Numbered from the stretch's first letter, positions 17,562 to 26,468 are shown. The stretch: DNA of 64,000 nucleotides from Mucilaginibacter corticis (GCF_007558865.1 NZ_VLPK01000002.1:186001-250000); one strand, 5' to 3'. The notes: a model not told the origin generated them from the letters alone. Translations and numbers: made by a program.

Positions 17562-18833
17562 ATGCTGCAAGTTAGTTATATCCGCGATAACAGGGAACAG
17601 GTTTTAGAACGTTTAGCTGTAAAAAATTTTAAACAGGTTGATCTGGTTGATGAAATCATTCAGTTAGATGATAATCGTCGCCAAACTCAGGTTAAATTGG
17701 ATAACACATCTGCAGAAGCAAATTCGGCAGCCAAACAAATAGGCGAGTTGATGCGCACCGGTAAAAAGGAAGAAGCAGAAGGCATGAAAGCCAAAACCGG
17801 TGTCTGGAAAGAAGAGATAAAAAAGTATAACGAAGAGTTAGCCGCGATAGAAGAAACCCTTTATCAGAAACTGGTATTACTGCCTAACCTGCCGCACTCA
17901 TCAGTACCTAAAGGCCTTACGCCCGAAGAAAATGAGGTGGTATTGCAAAACGGGGCTATCCCTGAATTACCTGCAAATGCCTTACCACATTGGGAGCTTG
18001 CCGCGAAATATAAGCTGATAGATTTTGAATTAGGCGTTAAAATAACAGGTGCCGGTTTTCCGGTTTATACTAACAAGGGTGCCAAGCTGCAACGCGCATT
18101 GATCAATTTCTTTATTGACGAGGCTGAAAAAGCCGGCTACAAAGAAGTGAGCGTACCGCTGATGGTTAACGAAGCATCGGGCTTTGGTACCGGGCAGTTG
18201 CCTGATAAAGAAGGTCAGATGTATTTTGTTACCGAAGATAATTTATACCTGATACCTACTGCAGAAGTGCCTATCACCAACCTGTATCGTGATGTGATAT
18301 TGAAAGCTGATGAGTTGCCGGTTAAAAACTGCGGGCACACACCATGCTTCCGTCGCGAGGCGGGATCATATGGCGCGCACGTACGTGGTTTGAACCGCCT
18401 GCACCAGTTTGATAAGGTGGAATTGGTACAAGTAGTAAACCCTGAAACATCATACGATGTAATAGAGCAAATGAGCTTACATGTACAAGGCCTGCTGCAA
18501 AAGCTGGGGCTGCCTTACAGGGTATTGCGTCTTTGCGGTGGCGATATGAGTTTCACAGCTGCTTTAACCTATGATATGGAAACCTGGAGTGCGGCACAAC
18601 AGCGCTGGTTGGAGGTATCATCCGTATCAAACTTTGAAACCTACCAGAGTAACCGTTTAAAGCTGCGTTTCCGCAACGCCGAAGGTAAAACACAACTGGC
18701 GCATACGCTTAATGGCAGCGCGTTGGCCCTGCCGCGCATAGTTGCTACTTTGTTAGAGAACAACCAGACAGATAAAGGTATCAAAGTACCCGAGGTATTG
18801 GTGCCTTACACCAGGTTTGAGTGGATAGACTAA
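17562..18833 (+). CDS. serS: Seryl-tRNA synthetase
   Basis: 423 residues, usual length. The N-terminal coiled-coil tRNA-binding arm (about 30-105) is followed by the class II catalytic core with motif 2 (CFRREAGSYGAHVRGLNRLHQFDKVE, split here by the normal loop) and motif 3 (NGSALALPRIVATLLEN). It charges tRNA-Ser. It heads a likely operon with csaA (12 nt gap), tadA (1-nt overlap) and heme oxygenase (32 nt gap). Confidence 0.97.
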   Translation: MLQVSYIRDNREQVLERLAVKNFKQVDLVDEIIQLDDNRRQTQVKLDNTSAEANSAAKQIGELMRTGKKEEAEGMKAKTGVWKEEIKKYNEELAAIEETLYQKLVLLPNLPHSSVPKGLTPEENEVVLQNGAIPELPANALPHWELAAKYKLIDFELGVKITGAGFPVYTNKGAKLQRALINFFIDEAEKAGYKEVSVPLMVNEASGFGTGQLPDKEGQMYFVTEDNLYLIPTAEVPITNLYRDVILKADELPVKNCGHTPCFRREAGSYGAHVRGLNRLHQFDKVELVQVVNPETSYDVIEQMSLHVQGLLQKLGLPYRVLRLCGGDMSFTAALTYDMETWSAAQQRWLEVSSVSNFETYQSNRLKLRFRNAEGKTQLAHTLNGSALALPRIVATLLENNQTDKGIKVPEVLVPYTRFEWID

Positions 18834-18845
18834 TGACCCGGCGTT

Positions 18846-19181
18846 ATGGAAACCATCAACTGGCATGATTTTGAAAAAGTAGAATTACGGGCAGGCACCA
18901 TATTAGAGGTTGCCGACTTCCCGGAAGCGCGTAAGCCGGCATATAAAGTTAAGGTTGATTTTGGCGAGTGTGGTATAAAATGGTCGAGCGCGCAAATTAC
19001 TAAGCATTATACCAAAGAGGAACTGCCTGGCAGACAGATAGCGGGTGTTATCAACTTCCCTAAGAAGCAGATCGCCAACTTTATGTCAGAGTTTTTGGTG
19101 ACCGGTTTTGCCGATGAGAACGGGGATATCGTATTAACGTCAATTGATAAAAAAGTACCGAACGGAAGCAAGCTGATATAA
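18846..19181 (+). CDS. csaA: CsaA-type tRNA-binding protein/chaperone
   Basis: 111 residues forming one EMAP/Trbp111-like OB-fold domain ([51 protein letters not shown]). Length and motifs match CsaA, a dimeric protein that binds tRNA and has been linked to export chaperoning. Its TAA stop shares its last base with the ATG of tadA (TAATG), so the two are translationally coupled. Placement between serS and tadA supports a tRNA-related role. Confidence 0.92.
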   Translation: METINWHDFEKVELRAGTILEVADFPEARKPAYKVKVDFGECGIKWSSAQITKHYTKEELPGRQIAGVINFPKKQIANFMSEFLVTGFADENGDIVLTSIDKKVPNGSKLI

Positions 19182-19648
19182 TGAGATACGTAACTTTTGG
19201 TGATGAGCCCGAGCTATCGCCTGATGATTTTTTCATGAATGAGGCATTGAAAGAGGCCCGGCTCGCTTATGCTGAAGACGAAATACCTATTGGCGCCGTT
19301 GTAGTGTGCCAGGGTAAGATCATTGGCCGAGGCCATAACCTCACCGAGCGGCTTAACGACGTATCGGCACATGCCGAAATGCAGGCTCTGACGGCTGCCG
19401 CTAACTTTATGGGCGGAAAGTATTTAAAAGACTGTACGTTGTATGTAACACTCGAACCCTGTGTAATGTGCGCCGGCGCATCATACTGGTTCCAGGTAGG
19501 AAAGATTGTATTTGGTGCTTACGATGCCAGGCTTGGGTTTGGCAGGCTTAACCAAAAAATAACACATCCCAAAACCATTATAAGCGGAGGCATCCGCGAA
19601 AATGAATGTGCCGAGCTGGTACGCAATTTTTTTAAAAGCAAACGGTAA
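19181..19648 (+). CDS. tadA: tRNA-specific adenosine deaminase TadA
   Basis: 155 residues with the cytidine/deoxycytidylate deaminase zinc site: HAE in VSAHAEMQAL (catalytic Glu) and PCVMC in TLEPCVMCAGA. TadA-type context (MNEALKEARLAYAEDEIPIGAVVV) and length fit the enzyme that converts A34 to inosine in tRNA-Arg(ACG). A general nucleoside deaminase is the alternative, but the tRNA gene neighbours favour TadA. There may be a slightly later start at the Met of MNEALKEA; the coupled ATG is preferred because of the TAATG overlap. Confidence 0.88.
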   Translation: MRYVTFGDEPELSPDDFFMNEALKEARLAYAEDEIPIGAVVVCQGKIIGRGHNLTERLNDVSAHAEMQALTAAANFMGGKYLKDCTLYVTLEPCVMCAGASYWFQVGKIVFGAYDARLGFGRLNQKITHPKTIISGGIRENECAELVRNFFKSKR

Positions 19649-19680
19649 AAACTTTTTGCTAAATCAACGCTTTACTGTAA

Positions 19681-20241
19681 ATGTTCACAGAAAAAATTAA
19701 AGAAGCTACGCTGCAGTACCACCAGCAAACAGAAAAGATCTTAATAGGAAAGATGAAAAGCATGCGTTCCAAACAGGATTATATTGACCTGTTAGCTGCT
19801 TTTTACGGATACTTTGGCGGGCTTGAACAGCAGATTGAACGTTACATCAATGCGTCGAACCTGGCTGACTACAACGATCGCCGTAAAACCGCCGCCATTG
19901 CCGATGATATAAAGGTGTTAGGCGGCGACATACCGCAAAAAGCCACGGGCACCCAACTGCCTGAAATTGATAACTACCTGCAAGCCTTTGGCGCTTTATA
20001 TGTTATTGAGGGATCGACGCTGGGCGGCAAGATCATCAGCAAGATGATACAGCAGCATTTGCATATAGATAATGGCGCCGGGCTATCATTCTTTAACAGC
20101 TATGGCGGGCAAACCGAACAAATGTGGAATAGCTTTAAAGAGATATTGAATGATGTAGCTATGACCCCGGAAGATGAAGTAATCATTACCGATGCCGCCA
20201 ATCAAACTTTTTTAAAGTTTAAAAACTGGCTGGAAAAATAA
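19681..20241 (+). CDS. Biliverdin-producing heme oxygenase
   Basis: 186 residues of the heme oxygenase-like helical fold. The proximal His lies near the N-terminus (LQYHQQTEKILIG), and the distal helix has the Gly-rich segment YVIEGSTLGGKIISKMI that packs over heme. It should cleave heme to biliverdin, iron and CO. The gene faces the bacteriophytochrome gene end to end, the classic BphO-BphP pairing, so its main job is probably chromophore supply. It follows tadA by 32 nt and may be read from the serS operon; no promoter of its own is obvious. Confidence 0.88.
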   Translation: MFTEKIKEATLQYHQQTEKILIGKMKSMRSKQDYIDLLAAFYGYFGGLEQQIERYINASNLADYNDRRKTAAIADDIKVLGGDIPQKATGTQLPEIDNYLQAFGALYVIEGSTLGGKIISKMIQQHLHIDNGAGLSFFNSYGGQTEQMWNSFKEILNDVAMTPEDEVIITDAANQTFLKFKNWLEK

Positions 20242-20270
20242 TAAACAAAAAAAGAAGTCGGGCTTGTGCG

Positions 20271-20379
20271 ATTCCCTCCCATCGGGAGGGTGTAGGGAGG
20301 GGTTTGGTAATAATGCAAGATCGTAAATAACCCCTCCCTGCCATTACACTACCAAACGCTCCCCCCCCCAGGGAGGGAA
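20271..20379. repeat. Composite palindromic repeat between heme oxygenase and bphP
   Basis: Outer arms ATTCCCTCCC and GGGAGGGAAT, then nested arms (GGTTTGGTA / TACCAAACG-like; GGGAGGGGTT / AACCCCTCCC). The whole unit can fold into one long hairpin and sits between two convergent genes, where it can also act as a transcription barrier. A related smaller unit is at 23630-23650. Confidence 0.75.
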
Positions 20380-20405
20380 TTTTGTAGCGTTAAATTATTG
20401 CGTTA

Positions 20406-22622
20406 TTATTTCTTAAATGCCACAAAAAAGGTCGATCCTTCGCCTAATTTGCTGTCAACCCAGATCTTACCGTTGTGCTTTTCAATTATCCGCTTTACAA
20501 TAGCCAAACCAACGCCCGTACCTTCAATATCCTGAACATTGTCCATGCGTTTAAATAATTCAAAAACATGCGGGAGTTGCTTGATATCAATCCCCACGCC
20601 GTTATCACGAATGGTATATACGATCTCCGACTCGTTATCTGTAGCATCGATATGCACTTCAGGCGAACCCGATGGTAAGCTATATTTTATGGCATTGCTT
20701 AACAAATTGGCAAACACCTGCGATATCATGGTAGGGTCGCCCTGTACAGGCGGGGTAGCCCCGATATTAACCTTTAAATGATCGGCGTTGTAAACCACTT
20801 TCAGGTCCTTAATATGTTCGGCTATGATAGGGGCTACATCAATCTCAACCGGATTCAGGTCAAGCCTGCCTATCCTTGAATATTCAAGTACCTCGTTGAT
20901 CATCGAGTTCATCTTATCAACCTTTACATCGATCTTTGATAAAACATCCTGTGTGCGCGACTCTAAATTTGAGGTTTTCGTGAGCATTTGCGCGTAACCT
21001 TTTATGGTTGATAAAGGGTTTTTCAGATCGTGGGATATGGTAAAGCTAAAGGTATCCAGCTCTTCATAAGCCTGTTTTAACCTTTCGTTAAGCATGCGGA
21101 TAGCGCCGGCCTTCTGGTTGATGGCATAAGTTACCTCGGCCCTTAAACGGGTAACAGATTTTATCTCTTCATCGGCCCAGGGTACGGACTTGCCCGATAC
21201 TTCCTGCGACCATGCCTCGAACGAATGTCTTGGCGAGATCTTCAAAGTGCCGTCGGCAGCCATTTCAGCAGGTTTATCAGGGTTGCCGGCCCAGGTAACT
21301 ATTTCTAAATGTTCGGGCTTAAACCAGATGATATATTCAGACAATTCTGCCGAGAGGGTAAGCACCATGATGCCGCTGGCTACTTTTTTAAAGGCATCAG
21401 CCTCCGGGTAAATATAGGGCAGCTCATTGGTAGAGTAAAAAGTATCGTTAACGTTTTCTGTTATCCAGCCTACCAATTGTTGTATTTGCTCATCGCTTGG
21501 TGTTTTGCCTATTTTATAGGTATTGTTATCATAAATTAAAACTACGCCTGTGGCATCTGTAGCGTGCAGTATATTAACATCAGGCATGGTCAGAGCGTCT
21601 TCAATGCTGTTGTTTTTCAGCATGTTTTTAGACATGGCGTTAACGCTGCTGTTAAATTTATCCTGAAGGTGCTGGTTGGCTTCGTCCTGCCTGAACTCTA
21701 ATGCCGACGATAAGATCTGCCCGATCAGTTTAGCCGAATCCCTTGCCTTGTAATCAATAAACCGCGGCGAATAGTTATGGCAGGCTATCAACCCCCATAA
21801 CTCTTTTTTGTACATCAGGGAGATACTAAAACTCGACTCGACCCCCATGTTTTTAAGGTATTGAATATGGATAGGCGATACAGCCCTTAAATGCGAATGG
21901 GTCAGGTCCAGTGGGTCTTCGCTTAATTGTTTGGTAGTAACAATTTTTGAAGGCGTGGTATGTACGTTGGCTATTAGCCGTGTAAGGTTATGTTTGTAAA
22001 GCTCGCGTGCTTGTTTGGGTATATCAGATGCCGGGTAGTGCAGGCCTAACCAACTGTCCAGTTCATTGTTCCGGGCTTCGGCAACCACTTCGCCGTGTCC
22101 ATCTGCCGCAAAGCGGTAGATCATTACGCGGTCATAACCGATAACATTTTTTACCTGTGTTGCCGAATTGTTAAGCAGGTTGTTCAGGTTTTTATCGGCC
22201 AGCATTTCTGATATCGACCGGCCTATCATTTTTTGCAGGTCGGTTTTCAGGTCAGATGCTACCGGCTCAAACTCTAACAAATAAAGCGGGCCGGATACAT
22301 TAATGATCAGGTAAAAGGGCGTGCCTTGTATATCTGTACTGAACGGGTTGGTTTGGTCAAAGCTTTTATTACTGCGCCCAAAGCTGATCAGCTGATTAAT
22401 AAAATCAGGCGGTTCGTTAGCGCCAATCAGCGGTTCAATATCATGAATAGGGCGCCCCAGTAAATCACCAGGCAGATCCGGCAAAAATTGAGTGATGTTT
22501 TCGCTATGAAACTTAATGATACATTTAGCATCAATAGCGATCAAAAATCCGTGCGATTGTACCTGGCCGGGAATATGTATGGGCTCGTTATCGCAATTGC
22601 TCAGGTCTACAGTTGGTGTCAT
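20406..22622 (-). CDS. bphP: Bacteriophytochrome sensor histidine kinase
   Basis: 738 residues: PAS (about 15-120), GAF (about 135-310), PHY (about 320-500), HisKA and HATPase_c. The chromophore-binding Cys10 is in SNCDNEPIHIPGQVQSHG, as expected for a biliverdin-binding BphP. The GAF domain has the signature HYPASDIPKQARELY and the PHY tongue has PRHSFEAWSQ. The kinase shows H531 in SHDLKNPLSTIKGY and ATP-binding DNGVGI and GTGVGLAIV. It lacks a fused receiver and no response regulator lies next to it. It is predicted to be a red/far-red light sensor in the cytoplasm, with biliverdin supplied by the adjacent heme oxygenase. Confidence 0.95.
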   Translation of the reverse strand: MTPTVDLSNCDNEPIHIPGQVQSHGFLIAIDAKCIIKFHSENITQFLPDLPGDLLGRPIHDIEPLIGANEPPDFINQLISFGRSNKSFDQTNPFSTDIQGTPFYLIINVSGPLYLLEFEPVASDLKTDLQKMIGRSISEMLADKNLNNLLNNSATQVKNVIGYDRVMIYRFAADGHGEVVAEARNNELDSWLGLHYPASDIPKQARELYKHNLTRLIANVHTTPSKIVTTKQLSEDPLDLTHSHLRAVSPIHIQYLKNMGVESSFSISLMYKKELWGLIACHNYSPRFIDYKARDSAKLIGQILSSALEFRQDEANQHLQDKFNSSVNAMSKNMLKNNSIEDALTMPDVNILHATDATGVVLIYDNNTYKIGKTPSDEQIQQLVGWITENVNDTFYSTNELPYIYPEADAFKKVASGIMVLTLSAELSEYIIWFKPEHLEIVTWAGNPDKPAEMAADGTLKISPRHSFEAWSQEVSGKSVPWADEEIKSVTRLRAEVTYAINQKAGAIRMLNERLKQAYEELDTFSFTISHDLKNPLSTIKGYAQMLTKTSNLESRTQDVLSKIDVKVDKMNSMINEVLEYSRIGRLDLNPVEIDVAPIIAEHIKDLKVVYNADHLKVNIGATPPVQGDPTMISQVFANLLSNAIKYSLPSGSPEVHIDATDNESEIVYTIRDNGVGIDIKQLPHVFELFKRMDNVQDIEGTGVGLAIVKRIIEKHNGKIWVDSKLGEGSTFFVAFKK

Positions 22623-22921
22623 TCAAAGGTAATTGGGGTTAGCAATTAAGGTAATTATTGTTCTAAGTTAATAATTTAATTATAATTCAAAATTATGGAT
22701 CGATAATTACGCTAAATTGTTACGAAATAATTGACCAATTTATAAATATAGTCAGGTATAACAACACATAAACGATAATAGTTTTTACAACCCCTGTTTG
22801 TGAGCATTATTATAAGTTAAGTAATGTGTTTTGAACAAAACTTGACATTCAATTAGAACAAAAACCATATTTGCGCATTATATTTGCTACACAACAATTT
22901 TTAAACTTTAAAATAGCAATT
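22623..22921. other. Divergent intergenic region between bphP and superoxide dismutase
   Basis: About 300 A/T-rich bases without a gene. It contains a good -7 element for the dismutase (22879-22886). A second TAnnTTTG match on the minus strand (TACCTTTG, 22624-22631) ends one base before the bphP start and has no -33 partner, so it is probably chance. Confidence 0.5.
22879..22886 (+). promoter_or_regulatory. -7 promoter element for superoxide dismutase
   Basis: TATATTTG matches TAnnTTTG and lies 35 nt before the ATG of the dismutase. A -33 TTG at the best distance is not evident. Confidence 0.45.
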
Positions 22922-23533
22922 ATGGCATTTACACTACCGGCGTTGTCTTATGCAACGGATGCATTAGAACCACACATTGATAAACTAACCATGGAAATTC
23001 ACCATGGCAAACATCACCAGGCATATGTTACTAATTTAAACAAAGCGTTAGAGGGCAAGCCCGAAGCTGACAGCAACATTGATGATATTATAAAAAACAT
23101 TTCTAAGTTCCCGCCTGCGGTACGTAACAACGGTGGTGGCCATTATAACCACTCATTGTTCTGGACTTTGCTTTCGCCAAATGGTGGCGGCGAGCCAACG
23201 GGTGCGCTGGGTGATGCTATAAAAAGCACATTCGGTTCATTTGCCGAGTTTAAAACTAAAGTTTCTGAAGCAGGCGCTACCCGTTTTGGCTCAGGCTGGG
23301 CTTGGTTAATTGTTACTGCCGATAAAAAACTGGCTATAACTTCTACACCAAATCAGGACAACCCCTTAATGGACATTGCCGAAGTAAAAGGTACCCCAAT
23401 TTTAGGTATTGACGTTTGGGAGCACGCTTACTACCTGAAATATCAAAACCGTCGCCCTGATTACCTGGCGGCTATCTGGAACGTGATCAACTGGAACCAC
23501 GTTGCTGACTTGTATACAAAAGCGATAGGTTAA
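22922..23533 (+). CDS. Fe/Mn superoxide dismutase
   Basis: 203 residues starting [20 protein letters not shown], the normal start of cytoplasmic Fe/Mn-SODs; the longer open frame upstream (to 22871) lies in the promoter region and is not used. Metal ligands are visible as H27 ([12 protein letters not shown]), His in HYNHSLFW, and Asp/His in [19 protein letters not shown]. It converts superoxide to oxygen and hydrogen peroxide. Metal choice cannot be decided safely from the sequence. The gene is monocistronic, with its own terminator. Confidence 0.95.
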   Translation: MAFTLPALSYATDALEPHIDKLTMEIHHGKHHQAYVTNLNKALEGKPEADSNIDDIIKNISKFPPAVRNNGGGHYNHSLFWTLLSPNGGGEPTGALGDAIKSTFGSFAEFKTKVSEAGATRFGSGWAWLIVTADKKLAITSTPNQDNPLMDIAEVKGTPILGIDVWEHAYYLKYQNRRPDYLAAIWNVINWNHVADLYTKAIG

Positions 23534-23565
23534 TTTCGATTTCGGATTTAAAATAACATTTATAG

Positions 23566-23602
23566 AAAGAGCAGTAAAATGGCAACATTTTGCTGCTCTT
23601 TT
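23566..23602 (+). terminator. Terminator after superoxide dismutase
   Basis: AAAGAGCAG and CTGCTCTTT arms, extended by AAAATG/CATTTT, followed by TTGG. It begins about 30 nt after the stop codon. Confidence 0.8.
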
Positions 23603-23629
23603 GGTTAATTTAGAGTTCTCGCTAATAAG

Positions 23630-23650
23630 AACCTCTCCTCTGGAGAGGTT
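23630..23650. repeat. Short palindromic repeat upstream of the MDR oxidoreductase
   Basis: AACCTCTCC-TCT-GGAGAGGTT is a perfect 9-bp inverted repeat followed by AAGGTGAGG. It resembles the CCTCCC-type intergenic unit at 20271-20379 and lies 24 nt before the next start codon. Confidence 0.65.
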
Positions 23651-23673
23651 AAGGTGAGGTAAATAACATTATT

Positions 23674-24669
23674 ATGAAAGCCAACGTACTCGAAGCACCT
23701 GATACATCCATCACCTGGAAAGAAGTTGAAACCCCGACACTTGCCGCTGGCGAGGTATTGGTAAAAATAAAAACTGCCGGTTTAAACCGCCGCGATTATT
23801 GGATCAGCATTGGTAAATATGCAAGCCTGAAATATCCTATTATATTGGGATCAGACGGGGCAGGCATTGTGGCCGAGTTGGGCGAGGGCGTTGATACCGC
23901 ATGGCTTAATAAGGAAGTGATCATTAACCCCAGCAATAACTGGGGCGACAACCCTAATTTTCAGGGAAAGGATTTTAAGATTCTTGGACTACCGGACGAT
24001 GGTACTTTTGCCGAATACGTTAAAACCCGTGCCGAATATTTATACCATAAACCAGCTTATTTAAGCTGGGAGCAGGCCGCTGCATTTCCGCTGGCAGGCT
24101 TAACCGCTTACCGGGCGTTGTTCACCAAGGCGCAGGCTAAAAAGGGTGATACTGTGCTCATATCCGGTGTTGGTGGCGGCACAGGCGTATTTGCTTTGCA
24201 ATGGGCCATAGCGGCGGGTTGTCGCGTTTTTGTAACATCAGGCAGCGGCGAAAAAATTGAGCAGGCCAGGCAGTTAGGTGCCTTGGCCGGGGTGAATTAT
24301 AAATCGCAGGATTGGGCCGAAGAACTGCACCACTTGGCAGGCGGCTTTGATATTATTATTGACAGCGCCTTAGGTGAGGGCTTTGCCAAATTCCCCGATC
24401 TATGCAAACCCGGCGGTCGCATGGTTTATTTTGGCGCCACCGCGGGCGATATGCCTGCCATACCCGGCCGTAAAGTGTACTGGAAACAACTACAGATCTT
24501 AGGTACTACCATGGGTACAACAGAAGATTTTAAAGCTATGCTGAGTTTTATGGACGAGCATAAGGTAGTACCGGTGATAGACGAAGTATACTCCTTATCC
24601 GAAGCGGGTAAGGCGATACAAAAAATGGGTACATCATCGCACTTTGGTAATATTGTGCTGAAAGCCTGA
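23674..24669 (+). CDS. MDR-superfamily zinc-independent alcohol dehydrogenase/quinone reductase-like protein
   Basis: 331 residues of the medium-chain dehydrogenase/reductase fold: GroES-like N-terminal domain (LNRRDYWISIGKY, LGSDGAGIVAELGEGVD) and Rossmann domain with the nucleotide-binding VLISGVGGGTGVFALQWA. It lacks the structural-zinc cysteine cluster, which points to the quinone oxidoreductase/enoyl reductase side of the family. It uses NADP(H), to judge from family habit. It lies 4 nt before the ferredoxin-type reductase gene, so the two are probably one operon. Substrate unknown. Confidence 0.85.
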   Translation: MKANVLEAPDTSITWKEVETPTLAAGEVLVKIKTAGLNRRDYWISIGKYASLKYPIILGSDGAGIVAELGEGVDTAWLNKEVIINPSNNWGDNPNFQGKDFKILGLPDDGTFAEYVKTRAEYLYHKPAYLSWEQAAAFPLAGLTAYRALFTKAQAKKGDTVLISGVGGGTGVFALQWAIAAGCRVFVTSGSGEKIEQARQLGALAGVNYKSQDWAEELHHLAGGFDIIIDSALGEGFAKFPDLCKPGGRMVYFGATAGDMPAIPGRKVYWKQLQILGTTMGTTEDFKAMLSFMDEHKVVPVIDEVYSLSEAGKAIQKMGTSSHFGNIVLKA

Positions 24670-24673
24670 AACA

Positions 24674-25687
24674 ATGCTCCGTTTAAGAGTTGAAACCATT
24701 AAGTGGGAAACCGCCGACACTGCTACATTCTATTTAGCCGATATTACCGGTAAAAAAGTAAATTATATAGCCGGGCAGTTTATTACGCTGATCTTTACGC
24801 ACCATGCCGAAGAGATCCGCAGGTCGTATTCGCTCAGCTCATCGCCTGACGAAGAGCTGTTGGCCATTACGGTAAAGCGTATCCCGAACGGCGAGATCTC
24901 GCGTTTTATGCTGACCAAAGTAAAACCAGGCGATATCATTAACGCCGTTGAGCCTGCGGGACGGTTTACGGTAACTGATTTTACCGCCGCCAAAGACATT
25001 CTGTTTTTTGCGGCAGGCAGCGGGGTAGTTCCTGTCTTTTCACAACTGAAATACATTTTTAACCGCGAAGGCAACAGCCGCGTCACGCTGATCTACAGCA
25101 GCCAGGATAAAGCCTCGATTTTATTTGAAAGTGGGTTGAGTCTGTTACAGGCTAAATATCCCGGCAGGTTAAAGATCATACACTTGTTAAGCAGCGAGGG
25201 GAACCGCTTAAACAATATTATGGTTGAGCAGCTGGTGAAACAAAATGTGTACTACGGTATGCAAACTGCTGAATTTTATCTCTGCGGTCCGTTTGCTTAT
25301 ATGAGGATGGTGCGGCTTACCCTGTTGTATATGGGATTGGAGAACAACCATATCCGCAAGGAAAATTTTGTGTTGGATACAGTGCCCGTAGCAAGTGGCT
25401 ATATTAATTACCCGCCCCGAAGCATCAGGATCCGTTTTAATAATGAACTGCATGATCTGACCGTAGGCGAGAACCAAACCATTCTGCAAGCCGCTTTGCA
25501 AAATAACATTCAGCTGCCTTACAGTTGCCGCGCCGGCATTTGTTCTGCCTGTACGGCTAAATGCACCGAAGGGAAGGTTGATATGGCGGTTAATGACGTA
25601 TTGACCGACCTTGACCTGTCGCACGGATTGGTACTTACCTGTACCGGGCATCCGGTTAGTGATGGTGTGGTGATTGAATTTTTGTAA
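24674..25687 (+). CDS. PaaE-like flavin/2Fe-2S oxidoreductase
   Basis: 337 residues in the order FAD domain (RRSYSLSSSPDE), NAD(P) domain (FFAAGSGVVPVFSQLKYI) and a C-terminal plant-type ferredoxin domain with Cys ligands in SCRAGICSACTAKC and the last one in LVLTCTGHPVSDG. This fused reductase layout is that of PaaE and related hydroxylase reductases, which pass electrons from NAD(P)H to an oxygenase. No oxygenase genes are in the window, so the partner is unknown. It may work with the adjacent MDR enzyme. Confidence 0.88.
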   Translation: MLRLRVETIKWETADTATFYLADITGKKVNYIAGQFITLIFTHHAEEIRRSYSLSSSPDEELLAITVKRIPNGEISRFMLTKVKPGDIINAVEPAGRFTVTDFTAAKDILFFAAGSGVVPVFSQLKYIFNREGNSRVTLIYSSQDKASILFESGLSLLQAKYPGRLKIIHLLSSEGNRLNNIMVEQLVKQNVYYGMQTAEFYLCGPFAYMRMVRLTLLYMGLENNHIRKENFVLDTVPVASGYINYPPRSIRIRFNNELHDLTVGENQTILQAALQNNIQLPYSCRAGICSACTAKCTEGKVDMAVNDVLTDLDLSHGLVLTCTGHPVSDGVVIEFL

Positions 25688-25699
25688 AATTGTTTTATT

Positions 25700-26141
25700 G
25701 TCGGTGTCGTTGCGCTCAACTGCCGCTAAGGCTGTTACTTTTCCTTGATGAAAAGTAACCAAAAATCAAGTCAGCCGATAGGCTTCTTTGCGCACAAGGC
25801 CTTTACCCTGCAAATCAGGTAAAACCAAGGGCCCGGTCCTTTTGCCCCCCTTTTGTCGCACAAGGCTACCGCTTCAGGCAAAATTACCAATGCCCTTGCT
25901 GCCGCACGGCCCAACTTGTTTTACCTGCTTTCACCCGAAGCTTTTCGTCTGACGTTCCGGTGGTGACCAATAATTTAGTATTTGTACCAAATTCAAAAAA
26001 GAGCGTAAATGCCCGCCAATTCGCCGGGCCGGGAGTATGGCCTGTGCAGATGAAGCGATCGAATTGGCTTGATGTTTGGTTACTTTGCATCTAAGGTAAA
26101 GTAACTGGCCTTAGCGGCCAAGAGCGTCACCGAGCGATAGG
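25700..26141 (-). repeat. Dispersed structured element, copy A
   Basis: About 440 bp between two convergent genes, and highly similar, in opposite orientation, to 45384-45870. The two ends are imperfect inverted repeats of about 55 bp (shared core GCCGCTAAGGC...GTTACTT...ATCAAG). Each end contains its own hairpin: GTTACTTTT 25734-25742 with AAAAGTAAC 25751-25759, and GTTACTTT 26079-26086 with AAAGTAAC 26098-26105. A further stem CCAATTCG 26016-26023 / CGAATTGG 26060-26067 is kept in both copies. A 68-codon frame inside (25884-26090, minus) is not preserved in the other copy, so the element looks non-coding. No transposase or clear target duplication is seen. Confidence 0.85.
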
Positions 26142-26150
26142 GGATAGTTG

Positions 26151-26468
26151 TTATCCAATCAGATCAAAGATCTTCACCATATACAAAGCCTCATCCATGG
26201 CATCCTTTAAATCTTCCCATTCTTCCTCGGTAAACGCGAAGTTGATATGATCTACCGGTGTTTTCAGTACGGCGCGGTCCTGCATGTCGGGGAAAGGGTG
26301 CGAGCGGTCTTCAAAATCCAGGTCATTAATAAATTTCCTGAAATCTGTAAACTGCTGTGGCGTAAAATTAAGCAGCAGGTTATTATGCCAGATATTCATG
26401 GTTTTACAATGTAGGCACTGGCTTACCATGCTAATACTCCGCTGACTTAAAGTTTTTGCTTCGCACAT
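26151..26468 (-). CDS. Small DUF6686-like protein
   Basis: 105 residues from the ATG at 26468; an in-frame TTG upstream (26480) would add four residues. The N-terminus has a Cys pair and His (SQCLHCKTMNIWHNNLLLNF) reminiscent of a small metal-binding site. The C-terminus is acidic and helical (FTEEEWEDLKDAMDEALYMVKIFDLIG). The pattern fits DUF6686, a small Bacteroidota family of unknown function; the assignment is from memory. It lies upstream of nothing obvious and its stop abuts repeat element copy A. Confidence 0.65.
   Translation of the reverse strand: MCEAKTLSQRSISMVSQCLHCKTMNIWHNNLLLNFTPQQFTDFRKFINDLDFEDRSHPFPDMQDRAVLKTPVDHINFAFTEEEWEDLKDAMDEALYMVKIFDLIG

Noticed and set aside
22624..22631. 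TACCTTTG -7 match just before bphP (minus strand)
   Set aside because: It ends one base before the ATG, so transcription would start inside the gene, and no -33 TTG is present at the right spacing.
25208..25762. 184-codon frame antisense to the PaaE-like reductase
   Set aside because: Overlaps the well-supported ferredoxin domain on the other strand and runs into the repeat; His/Gln-rich composition typical of a shadow frame.
25884..26090. 68-codon open frame in repeat element copy A (minus strand)
   Set aside because: The matching part of copy B shares the first part of the frame but has a stop and a 1-nt length difference after it, so the coding frame is not maintained.
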